64,000 nt of DNA, taken from assembly GCA_036852015.1 (NCBI GenBank), contig JAANDG010000537.1:37475-101474 (forward strand), given 5' to 3'. Source of the stretch: Pelodera strongyloides (lineage: Eukaryota > Nematoda > Chromadorea > Rhabditida > Rhabditidae). How positions within the stretch are numbered: position 1 is the first letter of the stretch; every line of letters begins with the position of its first letter. The notes under the pieces were generated by a model. The model saw only the letters and a program-made list of their open reading frames with translations. It was not told where the DNA came from and did not search any database. The position numbers and the translations under genes were made by a program. Shown here piece by piece: positions 1-13,087 of this stretch.

Positions 1-468
1 AATAAATTTAATTCCATTGAGTTAAGGTGTTAAGATTCTTTGACGGAAAAGTTTCAAGAACCTATGCGTTCGACTAGGGTGTCAAATTTCCCTACAAATT
101 TGTAGGCACATTGTAATAGTGAGTAAGCCAATTTCCGGTGGTTTTTGTAAACTGAATCATATTCTTAGAAAACATATACTTTCTTAGTGTACATTTCACC
201 ACAAGAAAGCTTTGCGTGAACGTTGAATTTGTTTCAGTGATTACTGCAGCTAGAATCACAAGTTCAACAACTATCTTATATCCAATGTTTTGTTGGTCTT
301 TGTATTTCCATGTATATGTATCTCCGTATTTATTTATTAGTTACCTTTCACTGCATTATGTAAACCGATCCCGACTTACTATTTTCTTCCACGACAATTC
401 CGCTCTAAATTTCAATTACAGACATTCGGATGAGTTTTACTGCCGTACTCAATAAGCGATAGAGAGTT
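1..468. other. upstream region, no gene seen
   Basis: AT-rich sequence before the first coding exon. A 79-codon open frame at 216-455 has no splice context or recognisable motif and is probably chance. It may contain the promoter and 5' end of the ODR-2/HOT-like gene, but I see no clear TATA box or trans-splice acceptor right at its start codon. Confidence 0.4.
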
Positions 469-2811
469 ATGGGGAAACATTTATTAGTATTTCTAAAAAT
501 TCTTTTCATTTTCACACAAAATACTGCCGTCGCTATGGAATACAGAAGTAAGTTTTCTATGTTTCTATACATTTTTCATCTTTTCCATAAAATGAAAGGT
601 TATAATCACTTCACGCTACTCAAAGGTGAGGTAGACATGGACTTCATATCATTCATATGTATTTGCTGCGGTATTAATTTATTTTAAATTTGTACGTAAT
701 TCGCGCATAATACTTGAAATCGAACTACTCTTATTTGAACTTTCGTTCAACTTATTACGGCTTCACGGACCAACCATAAGTCTGGATTTTCTCTCTCTAT
801 GCCAATAACTAAGCAATTTGTCACCACATTCCGTGTGAGAAATGACACTCGTTAACCATTGTGATTAGTGATCGGAAAGAGACACGAAGAAAGATATAAT
901 GATAATTTTGGATAGCAATCAAATGAATTTTGAAAACAAATTGGTACCAACGACTCGAAAAAAAAACACGAGCATATAATTTTTATGCCAATTCTTTATT
1001 ATGAGTAAAAGTCAAATAAAAAACTACAAATATGTATCAATAATAAAAAAGTCAATATTGTGGATAATTGGATGGATACGAGGCGATCATCTTATCTAAA
1101 GGACATTGCAGAAAACGGGGTCACAAAACCAGAACAATTGGACGTCATCAATACTTATATATTTTAAATATTTATATTTTCGTTTATTTCAGGCGCAATT
1201 CCAAAACAAATCGAATGCTACAGTTGCATGTCGCTTTCGTATCAGACCAGTTGGAAATACCTACAAACGACGTATATATATCCCAAGGTAAATATTTTTT
1301 TTCTGTTTTTGGGGTTTGCATTGTAGTCGAGCTAGGTAATTTATAAACAAATTGATTCGATGTCCTACAAAAAAATTGCACCATAGGAAAACGAAATCAT
1401 TGCCGAAACCATAGAAAAACCCAATGGTTTTTACCGACAGCCGACAAAACCATCTGGTGACTGGTTCGTGACCATTTTATGACCAGTTGATGGCGGATTT
1501 TGATGAAACTTGGTCACGAAGACGTCACCAAATGGGCTGAACCACGAAAAAACCGGTGTACCGTCACCAAATGGGTTCACCCATTCCCTATGACATTACA
1601 CTGAACCGGATAATTGTCTAAATGCAGCTGCGTAACTGTTGGAAGGGATCATCCTCGTGAACGAAGATGAAAATAAAAATAAAATAGTAAAATGTCATCG
1701 AAAAGGTCAAAAAAGTAGGCGTACAAGCGGCAACATTGCGGTGCGCAAACGGTTTGGAAAAAGACACTTTTTCCTGCCATACCGCGCCATTTTTACTCCG
1801 CTTGCACGCCAACTTTCACCAGTAGTATAGAATTTGCGTCTCATCTCATATTTTAGGTATTCACGGATCGTTGTCGGGAACCGAGTCAAGAACGTGCAAT
1901 GCCCACTGTGATGTGCAGTACTGTATGCGCCAGCTTATTGGAACCGGATATAGAAGCTGGTCAGCAAAACTCTTTCTTTTATATATTCTGTTTACTTATG
2001 GATATATGCAGTTCCGAAGTTGTTCTAAAACAATCAAAGCAAGTGACGGAGACAATGTGGAGTGACGGAGCCGTCTACGATGCGCATGGGGCGCGTTATT
2101 TCCAGTTGTTACACTTTTTGGCAATCTTTCAAACTATAACAAATTGAAAGAGTGATGATTTGTCCATTTAAATCTTTTTGTTCAGGCGTACTGATCGGAT
2201 TCAAACACATTCGTGGTTGTATGGATAGAATATTGAGGAACGGATTTAACGAATCTGCAATAAGGACACATCGATTTCAACAAAATGTCCGTTCTTTAAT
2301 TATTGCTGCTTAAATTCGGCGCTTAGTTACAGAGCAGAATCATGTGCATGAACTAATTATGAGTTCCAGACGTTGCTGCGCGCGCGGCAAGTCCGTCAGC
2401 AAAGCAAATGCACCCACTATATGTAGAAAGACATCTCCATTTCAGAATCAGTGCCGGACGCTGTCCCGATCACATTTATTTAACCCAATAAAAGGACAGG
2501 ATCACTACGTGGCACTAGGAGAGGTAAGTAGACACCATCTCTCCTTCAAATAACAATTTAATTACTATTTTCGCCTGAGAGCCCATGCGTCATGCATTAG
2601 ATGTGAACAGTTTCTTGCAAAGCCAAGGAATTTTAGAACGAATTCTGAATCAGTTAAACTTACACAATGAACTATTTAGGTGCAATTATGTAGCTGTTAT
2701 GGGGATCGTTGCAATTCGGCTGCTTTCTCCTCTGGAAACCCTGCATCTCTCGTTCTTTATGTACTTCCAGTTTTGATAGCGTTGTTCCGACTACCATGGC
2801 CGAATATCTAG
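469..2811 (+). CDS. ODR-2/HOT-family Ly6-type GPI-anchored protein (6 exons)
   Basis: Predicted secreted, GPI-anchored three-finger protein of about 195 residues. Exons: 469-547, 1193-1287, 1857-1959, 2186-2286, 2446-2523, 2680-2811; reading phase is continuous across all joins. Residues 1-22 form a signal peptide (KHLLVFLKILFIFTQNTA). The first disulphide knot is ECYSCMS, followed by the FTDRC segment, EPDIEAG, GCMDRIL and NQCRTL. The last exon gives LCSCYGDRCN, the terminal Cx(n)CN mark of the fold, then a hydrophobic tail (LVLYVLPVLIALF) typical of GPI attachment. In nematodes this family includes ODR-2, which acts in neurons for odour behaviour; the role here is inferred only from family. 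Two donors are unusual (GTCAGC at 1960, GTCCGT at 2287), so exon 4's end is the least certain join. Convergent with the SDR gene. Confidence 0.8.
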
Positions 2812-4335
2812 ACTCTTGTGATCGATTTCATACACAGAAAATTAATAGGTTGTTCAGGCCTACTTAATACTCATTGTCCTCGACCGTTGTATTCAGATTA
2901 ACTCGACTCCCTTCTCAAAACAAAAGACAGGTACATACATTCGGCAATATTATTTCAATGGATTTTTAAGTTAAATGTTCCGTCTTTCAAAAATTAATGT
3001 CAAGAAGGGCTCACATTATTATAGCTATTCGCGTAGCTAACCATTTTCCTAACTGTTTTATTAAAGGGATGGGTTCACTAACCTTGTTAGCATAAAAAAT
3101 TGTTTGGAATTATTCCCGAGGGAAGATATTAGGTAAAAAGGGTGAGTATTGATGGATTTTCCGATAGAGTGCAACAAGACAAACCAGGGAAGCTAAGAGA
3201 TATGAAACACACTGTTTTTCATTGCTTTAAGTAAAATAAACGATGAAAACTACAGTTTATTTTGCTCAAATCAGTGTGTTTCAGCCATATCTCTTAGCTT
3301 CCCTGATTTATCTTGTTGCTATCTTTTATCGGAAAATCGATCAATACTCCCCCTTTTACCTATTATCTTCCCTTGGGAATTATTCAAAAATATTTTTATG
3401 CTCTTTGTTTAAGTTTACCTTTGTACAATGAAACTAAAGCATAAAAACAAGGTGATTTTCTAGTGAACCCATCCCTTTAAATCTATGTTGTTTATTTAAA
3501 CCCTCTCCTTTCTCTAGATCACTACGGGTCATCATTTAATTACTGTCGTTGTACATTTTTAGGAAAAAAACTAATGAATTAACAATTAACTAATCTATTA
3601 ACAGCCATTTTTTTACTTCTCTACCTTGAACCCGTTAACTATTCTATTCGAATCCGGAGTACAGATTTTCTATATAAAAAAACTTCAGCACACTCACACT
3701 GAAACCACACCAAGCACTACATTTATCAGATATAAAAATTATATTACAGAAAAAATATTACACGAAGCGATAACTTATTAATATATGAAACAAAACAAAT
3801 GCCTATAAATATCAGAAAATGAGCATACTCCTCGCTTACAGTAGGAACACAAACGGGCTGGTGGGTGAGCAAATGAAGCCGGTTTGAACCGAAAACTGTA
3901 CAAACCAACTATTTTACACAAAAAGCACAGGTTCAAACCAACCACAAATTTGGGATTTGAAAGATTTGAAACCTCCCGTTGGGTTACGAATGCCTTAGCA
4001 TAGGAAATGCCAACAACTAGTGCATGTCCTCTCTCATAGACACATAATACAAATACACTTTACAATTCCTTGGTATGCATCTATATAAAGGAAACACAAA
4101 TTGCACAAGGTATCAATGCTTCTGCGAACTAAAGAAAATAAAGTTAGCAACTAATCAAGGTAGAAGTTTTATCGTGAAAGAGTTTTGGGGGATTACTCCA
4201 ATAAGCCTAATTATTACAAGGGCAGTAAAAATGCTATTAGGAACACGTTACCTTTACACGATACGAACTATGTGTGTCCAGTAACATGAATCTGAACACT
4301 AAGTCTCAGGCAAAGCCTTCGATTAAAGACAAGTC
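2812..4335. other. intergenic region between convergent genes
   Basis: Lies between the 3' ends of the Ly6 gene and the SDR gene. It holds one inverted-repeat element at 3065-3476 (listed separately). No other gene or RNA was found; the open frames at 3243-3431 and 4075-4284 lack splice or motif support. Confidence 0.5.
3061..3480. repeat. TTAA-flanked MITE, family A (complete copy)
   Basis: Nearly the whole element is an inverted repeat: it begins AGGGATGGGTTCACTA at 3065 and ends with the complement TAGTGAACCCATCCCT at 3476. TTAA sits on both sides, the target duplication used by piggyBac-type elements. The inner arms also pair (GGGAAGCTAAGAGATATGAAACAC on the left against its complement near 3278-3303). 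A left-half copy lies at 37873-38070. No coding capacity. Confidence 0.75.
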
Positions 4336-7300
4336 TCACTGCTGCACTCCACACGTTTCAATACTGTAATTGTACAGATCCTCACAAGCATTCTCGTCCA
4401 AAGCCAGTGGATTCTCACTCTTCAGAGAGCAGTCACTAAAAGAGTAAAATAGTCAGTGAAATACAAATCTATATCTTAGACAATCACTGACTAGTTGCAT
4501 CCAAAGTCATATTTGCCATAAAAGAGCTCGGAAGCTAGAGTCTGGAATGCTGGAACATAAACAGTCTGGAATCTGAAGCCTGAGTCTGGAACCTGAAAGA
4601 GTCTGTAATCTAAAACCGCCTGGAACATGAAAGAGTCTGGAATCTAAAACCGCCTGGAACCTGAAAGAGTCTGGAATCTAAAACCGCCTGGAACCTGAAA
4701 GAGTCTGGAATCTAAAACCGCCTGGAACCTGAAACTGGAATCTAAAACCCGCCTGGAACCTGAAAGAGTCTGGAATCTAAAACCGCCTGGAACCTGAAAG
4801 AGTCTGGAATCTAAAACCGCCTGGAACCTGAAAGAGTCTGGAATCTAAAACCGCCTGGAACCTGAAAGAGTCTGGAATCTAAAACCGCCTGGAACCTGAA
4901 AGAGTCTGGAATCTAAAACCGCCTGGAACCTGAAAGAGTCTGGAATCTAAAACCGCCTGGAACCTGAAAGAGTCTGGAATCTAAAACCGCCTGGAACCTG
5001 AAAGAATATGAAACAATTTAAAAAAAATATACAACTTACGCAAAGTACTTTCCGGAAACACCATCAACCTTCTTGGAAAGAGCCAAGTAAAGAGAGGTTT
5101 GGGCACCATCACGAGGAGTTTTCGAGAGGAACCATCTAGAAAAAACGTTTGATTTATGAATTCAGAGTGAAAAGTGATACCGCGATGATACAGCGCCAAA
5201 CTACGAACTACAGAGACAGACACCGTCGTGAGGTGGCTTCGTAACTTCATAATATAATCAAATCCGAAATAGCTGAACTATGACGAGACCCTAGATTTTC
5301 AAGCGTCTTGAACAGTTTTCTTTAAATTACATTTAAGGTTAAACCACAAGGTACCCTATAACTTCGATTGCTTAGAAGCCTCGCTAATCGCTAAGATATC
5401 TAAGATAGGGCAGTACTGTAGAGAAACAACGCGAAAACTCACTGGAAAGGAGCGGCGATCTGCTTGAGTGGAGTCTTGGACAGAAAGAAGTGACGGCCGA
5501 GTTCGGTGGCAACCACGCCTGTAATCAAAAGTGAAATCATTGGGTGATGATTCTCAATTTTATCCGCGTAGGAGGCGACCTTTGGGTTACTAATTTGTCG
5601 GCCAGTGGGCGAATAGTTGTAAAATAGTCCTTGAGGGGTTGCCAAACCGGAAGAAACATTTGCTTTACAGTCTTCTGCAATACTACAGGTACACTCATGG
5701 TCAGATGTTTACGGTAATTGTATCGATCTTGTATTCTGAGAAATCCCTCAAATTTATACTCCTGGCGGAAAACCATCTTTTTCCTTGCCGGGACTGGAAT
5801 TATCATGAATGTCCAGCCCCGGCCCCGGGTCTCACAAAAGCTACGCTCAACTCACCAGGATGACAACTATTCACAGTGACATTGTGGGTGCCCTCCTTCC
5901 GCAGGCGACGTGACAGTTCACGAGCGTGCATCACCTAAAAATGGGAAAATAGTACACTCTATGCGTTCATAATAGTCTCCGACATACTAATCTGTAGATC
6001 ACCCAGCTTGTTTTTGTATTACATGAATTTACTGAAGAAATTGCGACAAAACCACCCTCAACGATTTGCAGCACTGTCGGATTTCGCGTAAGGTTGACAC
6101 AATGCTTCATATGAGGATGCACGTTAGACAGATGCATCACTAAGCAGATGTTGGATGGAAGTTGAAAGACTCACATTGGCCAGCTTGGATCTGTTGTAGG
6201 GTTTCAGGAACCCGAACTGCTTCTTGTCATCAATTGTCGCCGTGTCGATTCGGTCACTTTTGAGGTGCAATTTGGACGAGACATTCACGATCCGAGCAGC
6301 CGAAGCCTTCTTAAGGGCAGGCAGGAGAAGCTCGGTGAGAAGGAAATGGCCTGAAATCTTACAGTTCACCAATGATTGTCCACTGGGTATGAAAAGTTCG
6401 TGGTTCCTTGTCAGTGAACCGTGATAGAAAGCACAGTTTTTTTACTGTTAGGCTAATCTTTTGTTTGCATATACTGCATTCGGATGTGAATAATAATACA
6501 GGTCGACTGATTAACGGCTTATAACATCATTTCATTTTGTGGCCTCTTCCATTAATTCGCATAGTCTAACTATCCCAAATACAGTAATCCTTAGTCGTTG
6601 GATCACAAAGCGCGAATGCTTACCCAGGTAGTTGCTCTGCCAGTGCATTTCATGCCCATCAACAGTCTTCTCGTACTTGGGATAGAACATGACGCCAGCA
6701 TTGTTGATCAGGATATCGATAGTTGGTTCGACTAAAACCCAAAGGGATACATTTATTAATTCAATTCATTCAATTTTCCGACTTCCGTTCACAATTTCAT
6801 CATTAACACATGATGAAGTCATTTTCAAGAATTCGAAAACTTCAGAAATATCAGACCAAAAACCAACTAGCCAACAAGCCTTACTTACAATCGTGAAACT
6901 GATAAGGACTTCAGATAACACTAATATAGGGGCCTGTAAATAGTTGTTCGCTTCCAATTTTCTAGTATGCGAGCTTCTCAAAAACATGATCTTGCATCTT
7001 GCATAAGTACATTTGGACATAAGTATATTTGTACAATAAGTACAAATATACCGTTAATTTCATTAAAGGAAAAATGCCGTTTGTACAATAAGTACAAATA
7101 TACCGTTAATTTCATTAAAGGAAAAATAGGAAAGTTAACTTCTTACAAGCAGTTCAGTGAGCGGACGTCCATAAGGTCTTGCTACGTAACTGCTGTTGTC
7201 TGTGCGTGACAGACTAATAGATTTTCATAATTTCTCTTACATTCATCGTTAACAAATAGACATACATACCCTTCAGAATCCTCTGTGCACAGTTCCTCAC

Positions 7301-10300
7301 GCTTTCAAAATTAGTCAGATCACATTGTTCAAAGATAAGACGAGTAGAATCACAGCCGATCTGTAAGGAACACATAAAATATGCGCATAATGCCAAACTC
7401 ATTGGCCGCACACTTCGTCCAGTGTGCGGCCCCGTCATGGCGCGCGAATACGTAGAACACGGCAAGTGTTGTTCACGCACATGTAGCGCTCTCCTCGCAC
7501 ACCCGCGGCTCGGCTGATCAAAGAGGACCCCCGAAACATGGGAACGGCTGAGCTGCCATCTGTCGGCCAAACGGCAAAGTTCCTCGATGTACAAATGTAA
7601 GACCATAGATATGTCCGTGATAGTAAAGCTGCATAAATTTGACCGGTTACTGGGAAAATAAGTGCGAGACAGGAAACACTGATTACACTAATACAAATTA
7701 TCTCTACCTTGCAACGACTGAACTTTCGAAAACCGGATGGCTAGACGCTAGACGGCTAGACTGCTGCGACGAGAACAGACAAGAGACTCAAAAGGGTAGA
7801 GTTCAAAGCGAAGTCGCAAACATCACACAACTCAATAAAACTAAAAGGTCTTTAGATTAGTGATGAGAATAGATTAAGCATTAAGCTAAGCATTAGTCGT
7901 TTTCCCGAGCTTATCAGTTTCACTAAAAAAGAGAAAGCTATAGTATAGGGTTGTACAGCGTCAAAGAGTTCAGTTCAATGACGAAAAAATTACAACCGTA
8001 ATAAGCATGAGCGAACTTGAACTACAGTCCGTAAGTCAAGCCAATCGAAATCGACTCATACTCACACTCACACTCCCACATACCTGAGCAAAGCAAATAC
8101 CTCGCACGCAAATTTATGTCTTCGAGTCTGCTCTGCTTTGTTGCAAAAAAGCAGAGCGAGGAAGAAAGAAAAACGACACTGTTCACTTGGCCTTCACACA
8201 CACGATGCAGAGCATAGTTCGAAAAAAACGCCTAGGCAACAGTAACAGTACGAAATATACATATACAGGGTCGAGTGCTGTTTTCTTGTCATTCACTTGC
8301 TACAGAAACTGGTACCCACAGTCGATTCAGAGCTACAACCGAAATGGTTAGAAACTTTAAATACGACTGTTACTAATTGATTAACTAACGTTTTAAGCTA
8401 CATAGATAGTCTACTCATGAGACTCATGCACTCAGTTCTCCTGATCAATGTCTTTCGGGGAAAATCAGTGATGTAAATTACCAGACGTTCAAATGACGAA
8501 ATCACAGGTTACCAAATTTCACATGCGCAAAGCACAAGAGAGAGATTGAGCAGTATTGAGCAAAAAATCAAAGTTCATAGGCGAGCTCAAACAAAAAAGG
8601 AAAAGAAAAAAATGGGAGTATAAAACTGTTGTGCTAACTTGGACAGCTTGACTGGCTTGACATCACTCCAAAACAACTACAACAAACTATCAACTATTTC
8701 CACTGGTTGTCGGCGCGTTCTCACAGTCGGTAAGTCATTACTCATAATGCACACTCATCCTTGCCTTGCTTCAAACAAATAGCAATCTTTCACTTTCAGT
8801 GGTAAGTGGTACATATACATATTTTACTTTAATCATTTTTAGCTTATCTTTCCCCTCCCCATAATACGACCAAAAATTGCGAAACCAATAATTACTTTAT
8901 TGCCCGGACAGGTTCTGTGTTCTGTCCGGGGGCAAAAGCGTAAAACGCGCATCAGGCACTGACTCACACTCACTACGATACATTCAAACAAGGATTCAAC
9001 AAAATATTGGGACTGATTGTAAAACTTCAGTTTATTGTTCACAATGTTCGCATCCGTGTTTTATATCTGGTTGCTTCAGGCGCACTCTGATTAATAAACC
9101 AGCCTATCCACCCATTAGTGTACTAGCATTATACTTCCCAAGATCAGTTCGAAAAAGGCAAAGATCTTATCAGTAAAATACACCGCCCCAATGAAATCAC
9201 ATTAATTTAGTCATTGCAGTTCTGCAAAGCGGACGTCTCCTTTTCAAATTATTGCGAAAAAAGCTTACACTTTTCATAGTCAAAGGAATTATTCAAAAAA
9301 AAGCGCAGAACAGATCTTCAGCTCATTTGCTCATTAGCTAACTTTTATATAGTCTCAATTTGATTTCGTTTTTTTTTTCATTAATGTTTTACAAAATATA
9401 TTAACACTACCCGAGTTTTTGCAACATAAAACCATATCACCATACAACCATCTCACTATTTCCCAGTTTTTGCAACATACACCTTGGAACTTAGAAACCC
9501 ATTGTCTCATCCTAACCTACTACCCTACATTTTTCAGAATGAGCAACGAAGTATCTCATCGTAATATGAATATGAATATCACTGCGACTTCTCGCTTCTT
9601 TCCGGGAACTTCTTACGCCCAACCCAGTGCATCGACTTTTCCGGCTTCTAAACTACAAAACAAGACAATTCCCCCTCTACAGTATGAACGGGATCCACAC
9701 ACCCCACAACGAATTCAACCCTTATCCACGACACAAAACAAGAAACTAACGCAGGTAATTAATTAAACCACCTTATTTTCTTGCTAATTACTATGCCAAT
9801 ATTTGCCCTACTTACTAAACACTAGTATATTAGTGTATACTATGCCAATCTTGCAACCCTTCACTAGTTCAAATATTCATTGAAATTGATTCCACATTCC
9901 ACTAGATTTGAAGAGCTAAAAGAGCTTTAGTCTGTCATTCGCTTACAACAAGTCCACTAGTACATAGTACAACACAAAGTGCAAGAGTACTCAGGAGATC
10001 TGTCACTAATAGTTCTAACATTTAGGCAGTTCGATGTAATACACCACCCCTACTACGAGTCTATTCTATGGCGCTCGTCATGGTGACTTCACTGAGCATC
10101 GGAGCAGGAATTGGCAACTGGGGGGCAAAGGTAAGTGTCAGCTATTTTTAGTAAAAAAAAGAAGCCTTCAAGTTGCACACTAACTAGTCTAAAGAAAAAG
10201 ATAAAAGTATAATGTAAGTATGTGAAAATTTTTAGTAAAAGAAAAAAGTCCAACGTAAGTATGTGAATATTGTTAGTAAAATCAACGACAGTGAAAGAAA

Positions 10301-12253
10301 CAAAGAATGAGGGACAAAGACTATCATAAAATTGGTGTTGCCACTTGCTTAGCTCGTCCCTAATGGTCTGCATTATTTAGGGACTTGACTGGTTGGACAA
10401 CTATCTCTACAAACTAAAGGATGAACTTCGTACGGGTTGATATCAATATTTGAATCAAGCCAAAAACATAATCAAACGGGAGTAAGTAAACGTGTATGCT
10501 AAATAAAGGAATTACCTCTCAGTTTCATCATCAAATGAATAAACCTGCTATGTCACAAAATACAAGCGATGGCACAAACTCAAGAAAAGCAACTAGCGAG
10601 TCGAGTAATAGTAATAAAAATATATTTAGACAGTACACATTACATTCCAGTAAAATAAACCAAAACCAACCTTTGCCAAGCTGATCTTTGCTTCGGTAGC
10701 GCGCTTCTCATCGCGGCAGAGCATATACACCTAGAACGAAAGTAAATAAAAAAGGAGTTCGCAAAGGCTAAAACACTACAACTCCACAAAAAAACACTAA
10801 TTATAAGAACAATACTGACCTTGGCCTTTCTGAGGTTCAGTTCCCTCACTGTTTCTAAACCAATTCCTGTATTGGCCCCAGTGACTACAGCCACCTTGTC
10901 TTTCGCCGAAACTCTCTCATTGAACTGGGCGCCTTTGAAGAAGCGACTGAAATGTAAGATTAAGTGAGATGGGAGGTCATCGGTATGGCTACGCTGAAGA
11001 CTACGAATAAAACACCGAATTACAAACTATTACTCTTTCCGTAGCCTAGACATAAGTATTTGCACTCTCTCACAAACACACACTCTCTCACATAACCTTT
11101 CTTAATGTCGGGTATGAACATCTGTTGTTACTATGATCTCGAGTATTACGGAATCGTGTAATTTATGATCATCTGATTGAACACTATGATCCTCCTACAT
11201 ATCCTAGGGACACATAGCCTTTTACTAGAATATTTGGAGTCTCCGCAAGCTTAGTAAAATACAATTGTAGGATTGCTCTATGATCGTTTAGGTAAGTATA
11301 TAAATGTGGTGTAAGGAGTGAGCAGGGTCTCGGCGGTAGGATTATGTTGCGCACCATGTGCGCCTCTTTTATCTAGTATTGATTCGTATCTATGATTCTT
11401 TAATTTGATGATTGTGTTTTGCCAATATATCTTCTCTATTAATTTCTGCTGCCTCGACCCTTCATTCCCAATTTTGAAATAGTTATATTTTATTTATTGT
11501 TGTATAGTTTTAGTCAGCTACAGTATATGTTAGCTCAGTTTATAAGTGCATGCCAGTTGTTTTGTGCCTTAACTTTATTTAAATTTTGTATTTATTATTT
11601 GTAATGATTCTCTTTGTATAAAAATAATTTTTACACTTGCGTCTGTAAATATGCGTGGTACTCACACATTATCATTAACACATGTCATGTTATTAATTTA
11701 TATTCCTCTTTGTCGAGCGGTCCTCTTGAAGTCGTCTTGTGAATGGTCTTCGTTGTTGTCGGGTTTCCGTGATTCGTGATTACGATGTATTGTACTAATT
11801 ACAGTAGTTTCATTTGTTACAGAGTCAAGTTAGCGAGTACTGAGGACAGGGATCTTTATCCTAGATCGAGTAGTCAACCTGAACTGGAAACTACTCAGGT
11901 AGAGAATTAATATCTATTTAGAGCTAATGGAGATACAGTTGCCTTCCCCGGCCAGGGAGGCGGCTTACTATTATATAAAAATAGGTAACGAAAGTCAATG
12001 GAAATATCTAAGAAACTCAAGCTTTTAATGATAGGCAAGTTCAAGCACACGTGTCCAAATGCAAAGGCGTACGATCAATATCATAAATATTAACGCATTA
12101 GTAATATGTAATCGTCATGAAAATACAAAAATAACAACAATCGAAAATAAGTCCTCACCGAGCCATGAATAAAACAGCGGCAGCTACAACTCCATAGAGG
12201 ACTATAGAAGTGAATGAGCCGGAATCATCATCAGAGACGTCATGGACGTCCAT
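4336..12253 (-). CDS. retinol-dehydrogenase-like short-chain dehydrogenase/reductase (10 exons)
   Basis: Predicted membrane-anchored NAD(P)-dependent SDR of 335 residues, similar in layout to the RDH11-14 group that interconverts retinol and retinal or similar lipids; the substrate here is unknown. Exons in transcript order: 12159-12253, 10820-10946, 10671-10730, 7270-7360, 6624-6731, 6175-6350, 5856-5934, 5443-5518, 5040-5135, 4336-4435; every phase matches. Visible motifs: N-terminal membrane segment ([14 protein letters not shown], residues ~19-31), cofactor motif TGANTGIG (54-61), NNAG (134-137), catalytic Ser in NVSS (185-186) and YNRSK giving Tyr212 and Lys216. The Rossmann-fold catalytic set is complete, so the enzyme is probably active. 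A TTTTCAG acceptor lies 21 nt before the start codon, as expected for a spliced-leader site. The third intron (3.3 kb) hosts a gene on the opposite strand; the last intron holds a 34-bp minisatellite. Confidence 0.88.
4565..5007. repeat. 34-bp tandem repeat (minisatellite) in SDR intron
   Basis: About a dozen head-to-tail copies of a 34-bp unit starting CCTGAAAGAGTCTGGAATCT and ending AAAACCGCCTGGAA. The outermost copies at 4565-4620 are diverged, one internal copy (about 4720-4750) has lost several bases, and the middle copies are almost identical, which suggests recent homogenisation. It lies in the last intron of the SDR gene and ends 33 nt past the splice donor of exon 9. Confidence 0.9.
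7030..7130. repeat. two-copy direct repeat, ~52 bp
   Basis: The segment TTGTACAATAAGTACAAATA followed by TACCGTTAATTTCATTAAAG occurs at 7030-7075 and again at 7081-7127, almost unchanged. It lies in an SDR intron; no function is apparent. Confidence 0.8.
8619..8728 (+). promoter_or_regulatory. possible promoter and non-coding first exon of the nested gene
   Basis: A TATAAAA box at 8619 is followed about 110 bp later by a consensus donor (CAGTCG|GTAAGT at 8729). The first coding exon of the nested gene starts just after an acceptor at 9537, so an untranslated exon around 8650-8728 could splice to it. Direct spliced-leader addition at 9537 would explain the acceptor equally well. Confidence 0.3.
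9539..10440 (+). CDS. small membrane protein nested in the SDR intron (3 exons)
   Basis: A 126-residue protein of unknown family. Ex. 9539-9754, 10026-10130 and 10381-10440 join in phase 0 with good donors (GTAATT, GTAAGT) and acceptors (TTTAG). The start codon lies one base after TTTTTCAG at 9537, a typical trans-splice arrangement; an in-frame upstream ATG at 9419 exists but has no support. Residues 1-72 are polar, rich in Asn, Thr, Ser and Pro. Residues ~87-104 ([16 protein letters not shown]) form a single likely membrane segment. The tail [19 protein letters not shown] is amphipathic and charged. The gene lies wholly inside SDR intron 3 on the opposite strand. The Gly-rich helix could sit in an organelle membrane, but I do not recognise the family. 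Confidence 0.65.
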
Positions 12254-13087
12254 TCTGAACGAATGGTTAACTACCTGAAAATAGCATTCTTTATTATAAC
12301 AATAACAGTATAAGTAACAACAGGCAAAAAACGCGCCTACTATACTGACACACCGGCCACGAGAAAACACACAATTCGACTAAATTCTATCAAAAACTAA
12401 ACAAAATAATATAAAACGAGTATAAAACAGAATACTGCAAATATGTGCGAAAAAAACGAGAACTGTTAAAGAGAATATGGACTTTTGAGATCTAGAACTA
12501 GAATACACAGAAAGCGCATTGGATTCACAAATCCCTGAAAATGTAAATGTACAAAAAAAAGGGGTTAAATTCTCGATGTGAAGAAAGACACAAGACACTC
12601 AATCGACTTTCGCAGAAGAGAACATGGAAAGGAAAGCAATAAAACAAATAAGGAATGAAGTACGAAACCAAGAAATAAGAAAATTTGCAACCCGATCCCG
12701 ATACCCGGGTGCTAGCTATGGAAAAAAGAGAGAGAACGGCGGGAGTTAAACCTGTAATCAAGGAAGAGAGTAAATCCATGAAAAATAAAACAAAACATGC
12801 ACATACTATACGACAAAAACAATTCTTCAGTGACTACATGATCTAAAATATGACTGCGTTTCGGTCAAGCGCAGGCAGCACACATGCTAGTACATAATAA
12901 CCCAACTAGTAACCGAAATCTAAAAGTGAGGTAAAATGATAAAAAAAAACAGTATATCATTATGAGCGAGTTGAGATATAGTGACAGCGAATAATGGATC
13001 AATATGGTCACCCATTAAAAGTGAGGCGCGACAAAAATGCGGCACTGCGGCACAGAGAAGAATCCAAGCTCAAGTAGACCATCAACT
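12254..13087. other. intergenic region between two minus-strand genes
   Basis: 835 bp between the stop of the double-chromodomain gene and the start of the SDR gene, both on the minus strand. AT-rich, with scattered open frames and no recognisable gene. The TTTTCAG acceptor serving the SDR start lies at its left edge. The spacing is larger than the ~100 bp typical of nematode operons, so shared transcription is not indicated. Confidence 0.5.

Noticed and set aside
1390..1610. Transposon in the Ly6 gene intron
   Set aside because: GTCACCAAATGGG occurs twice and some words are inverted, but no clear ends or target duplication could be drawn.
4565..5007. CRISPR-like array
   Set aside because: The 34-bp copies abut with no spacers and lie in a nematode intron; it is a minisatellite.
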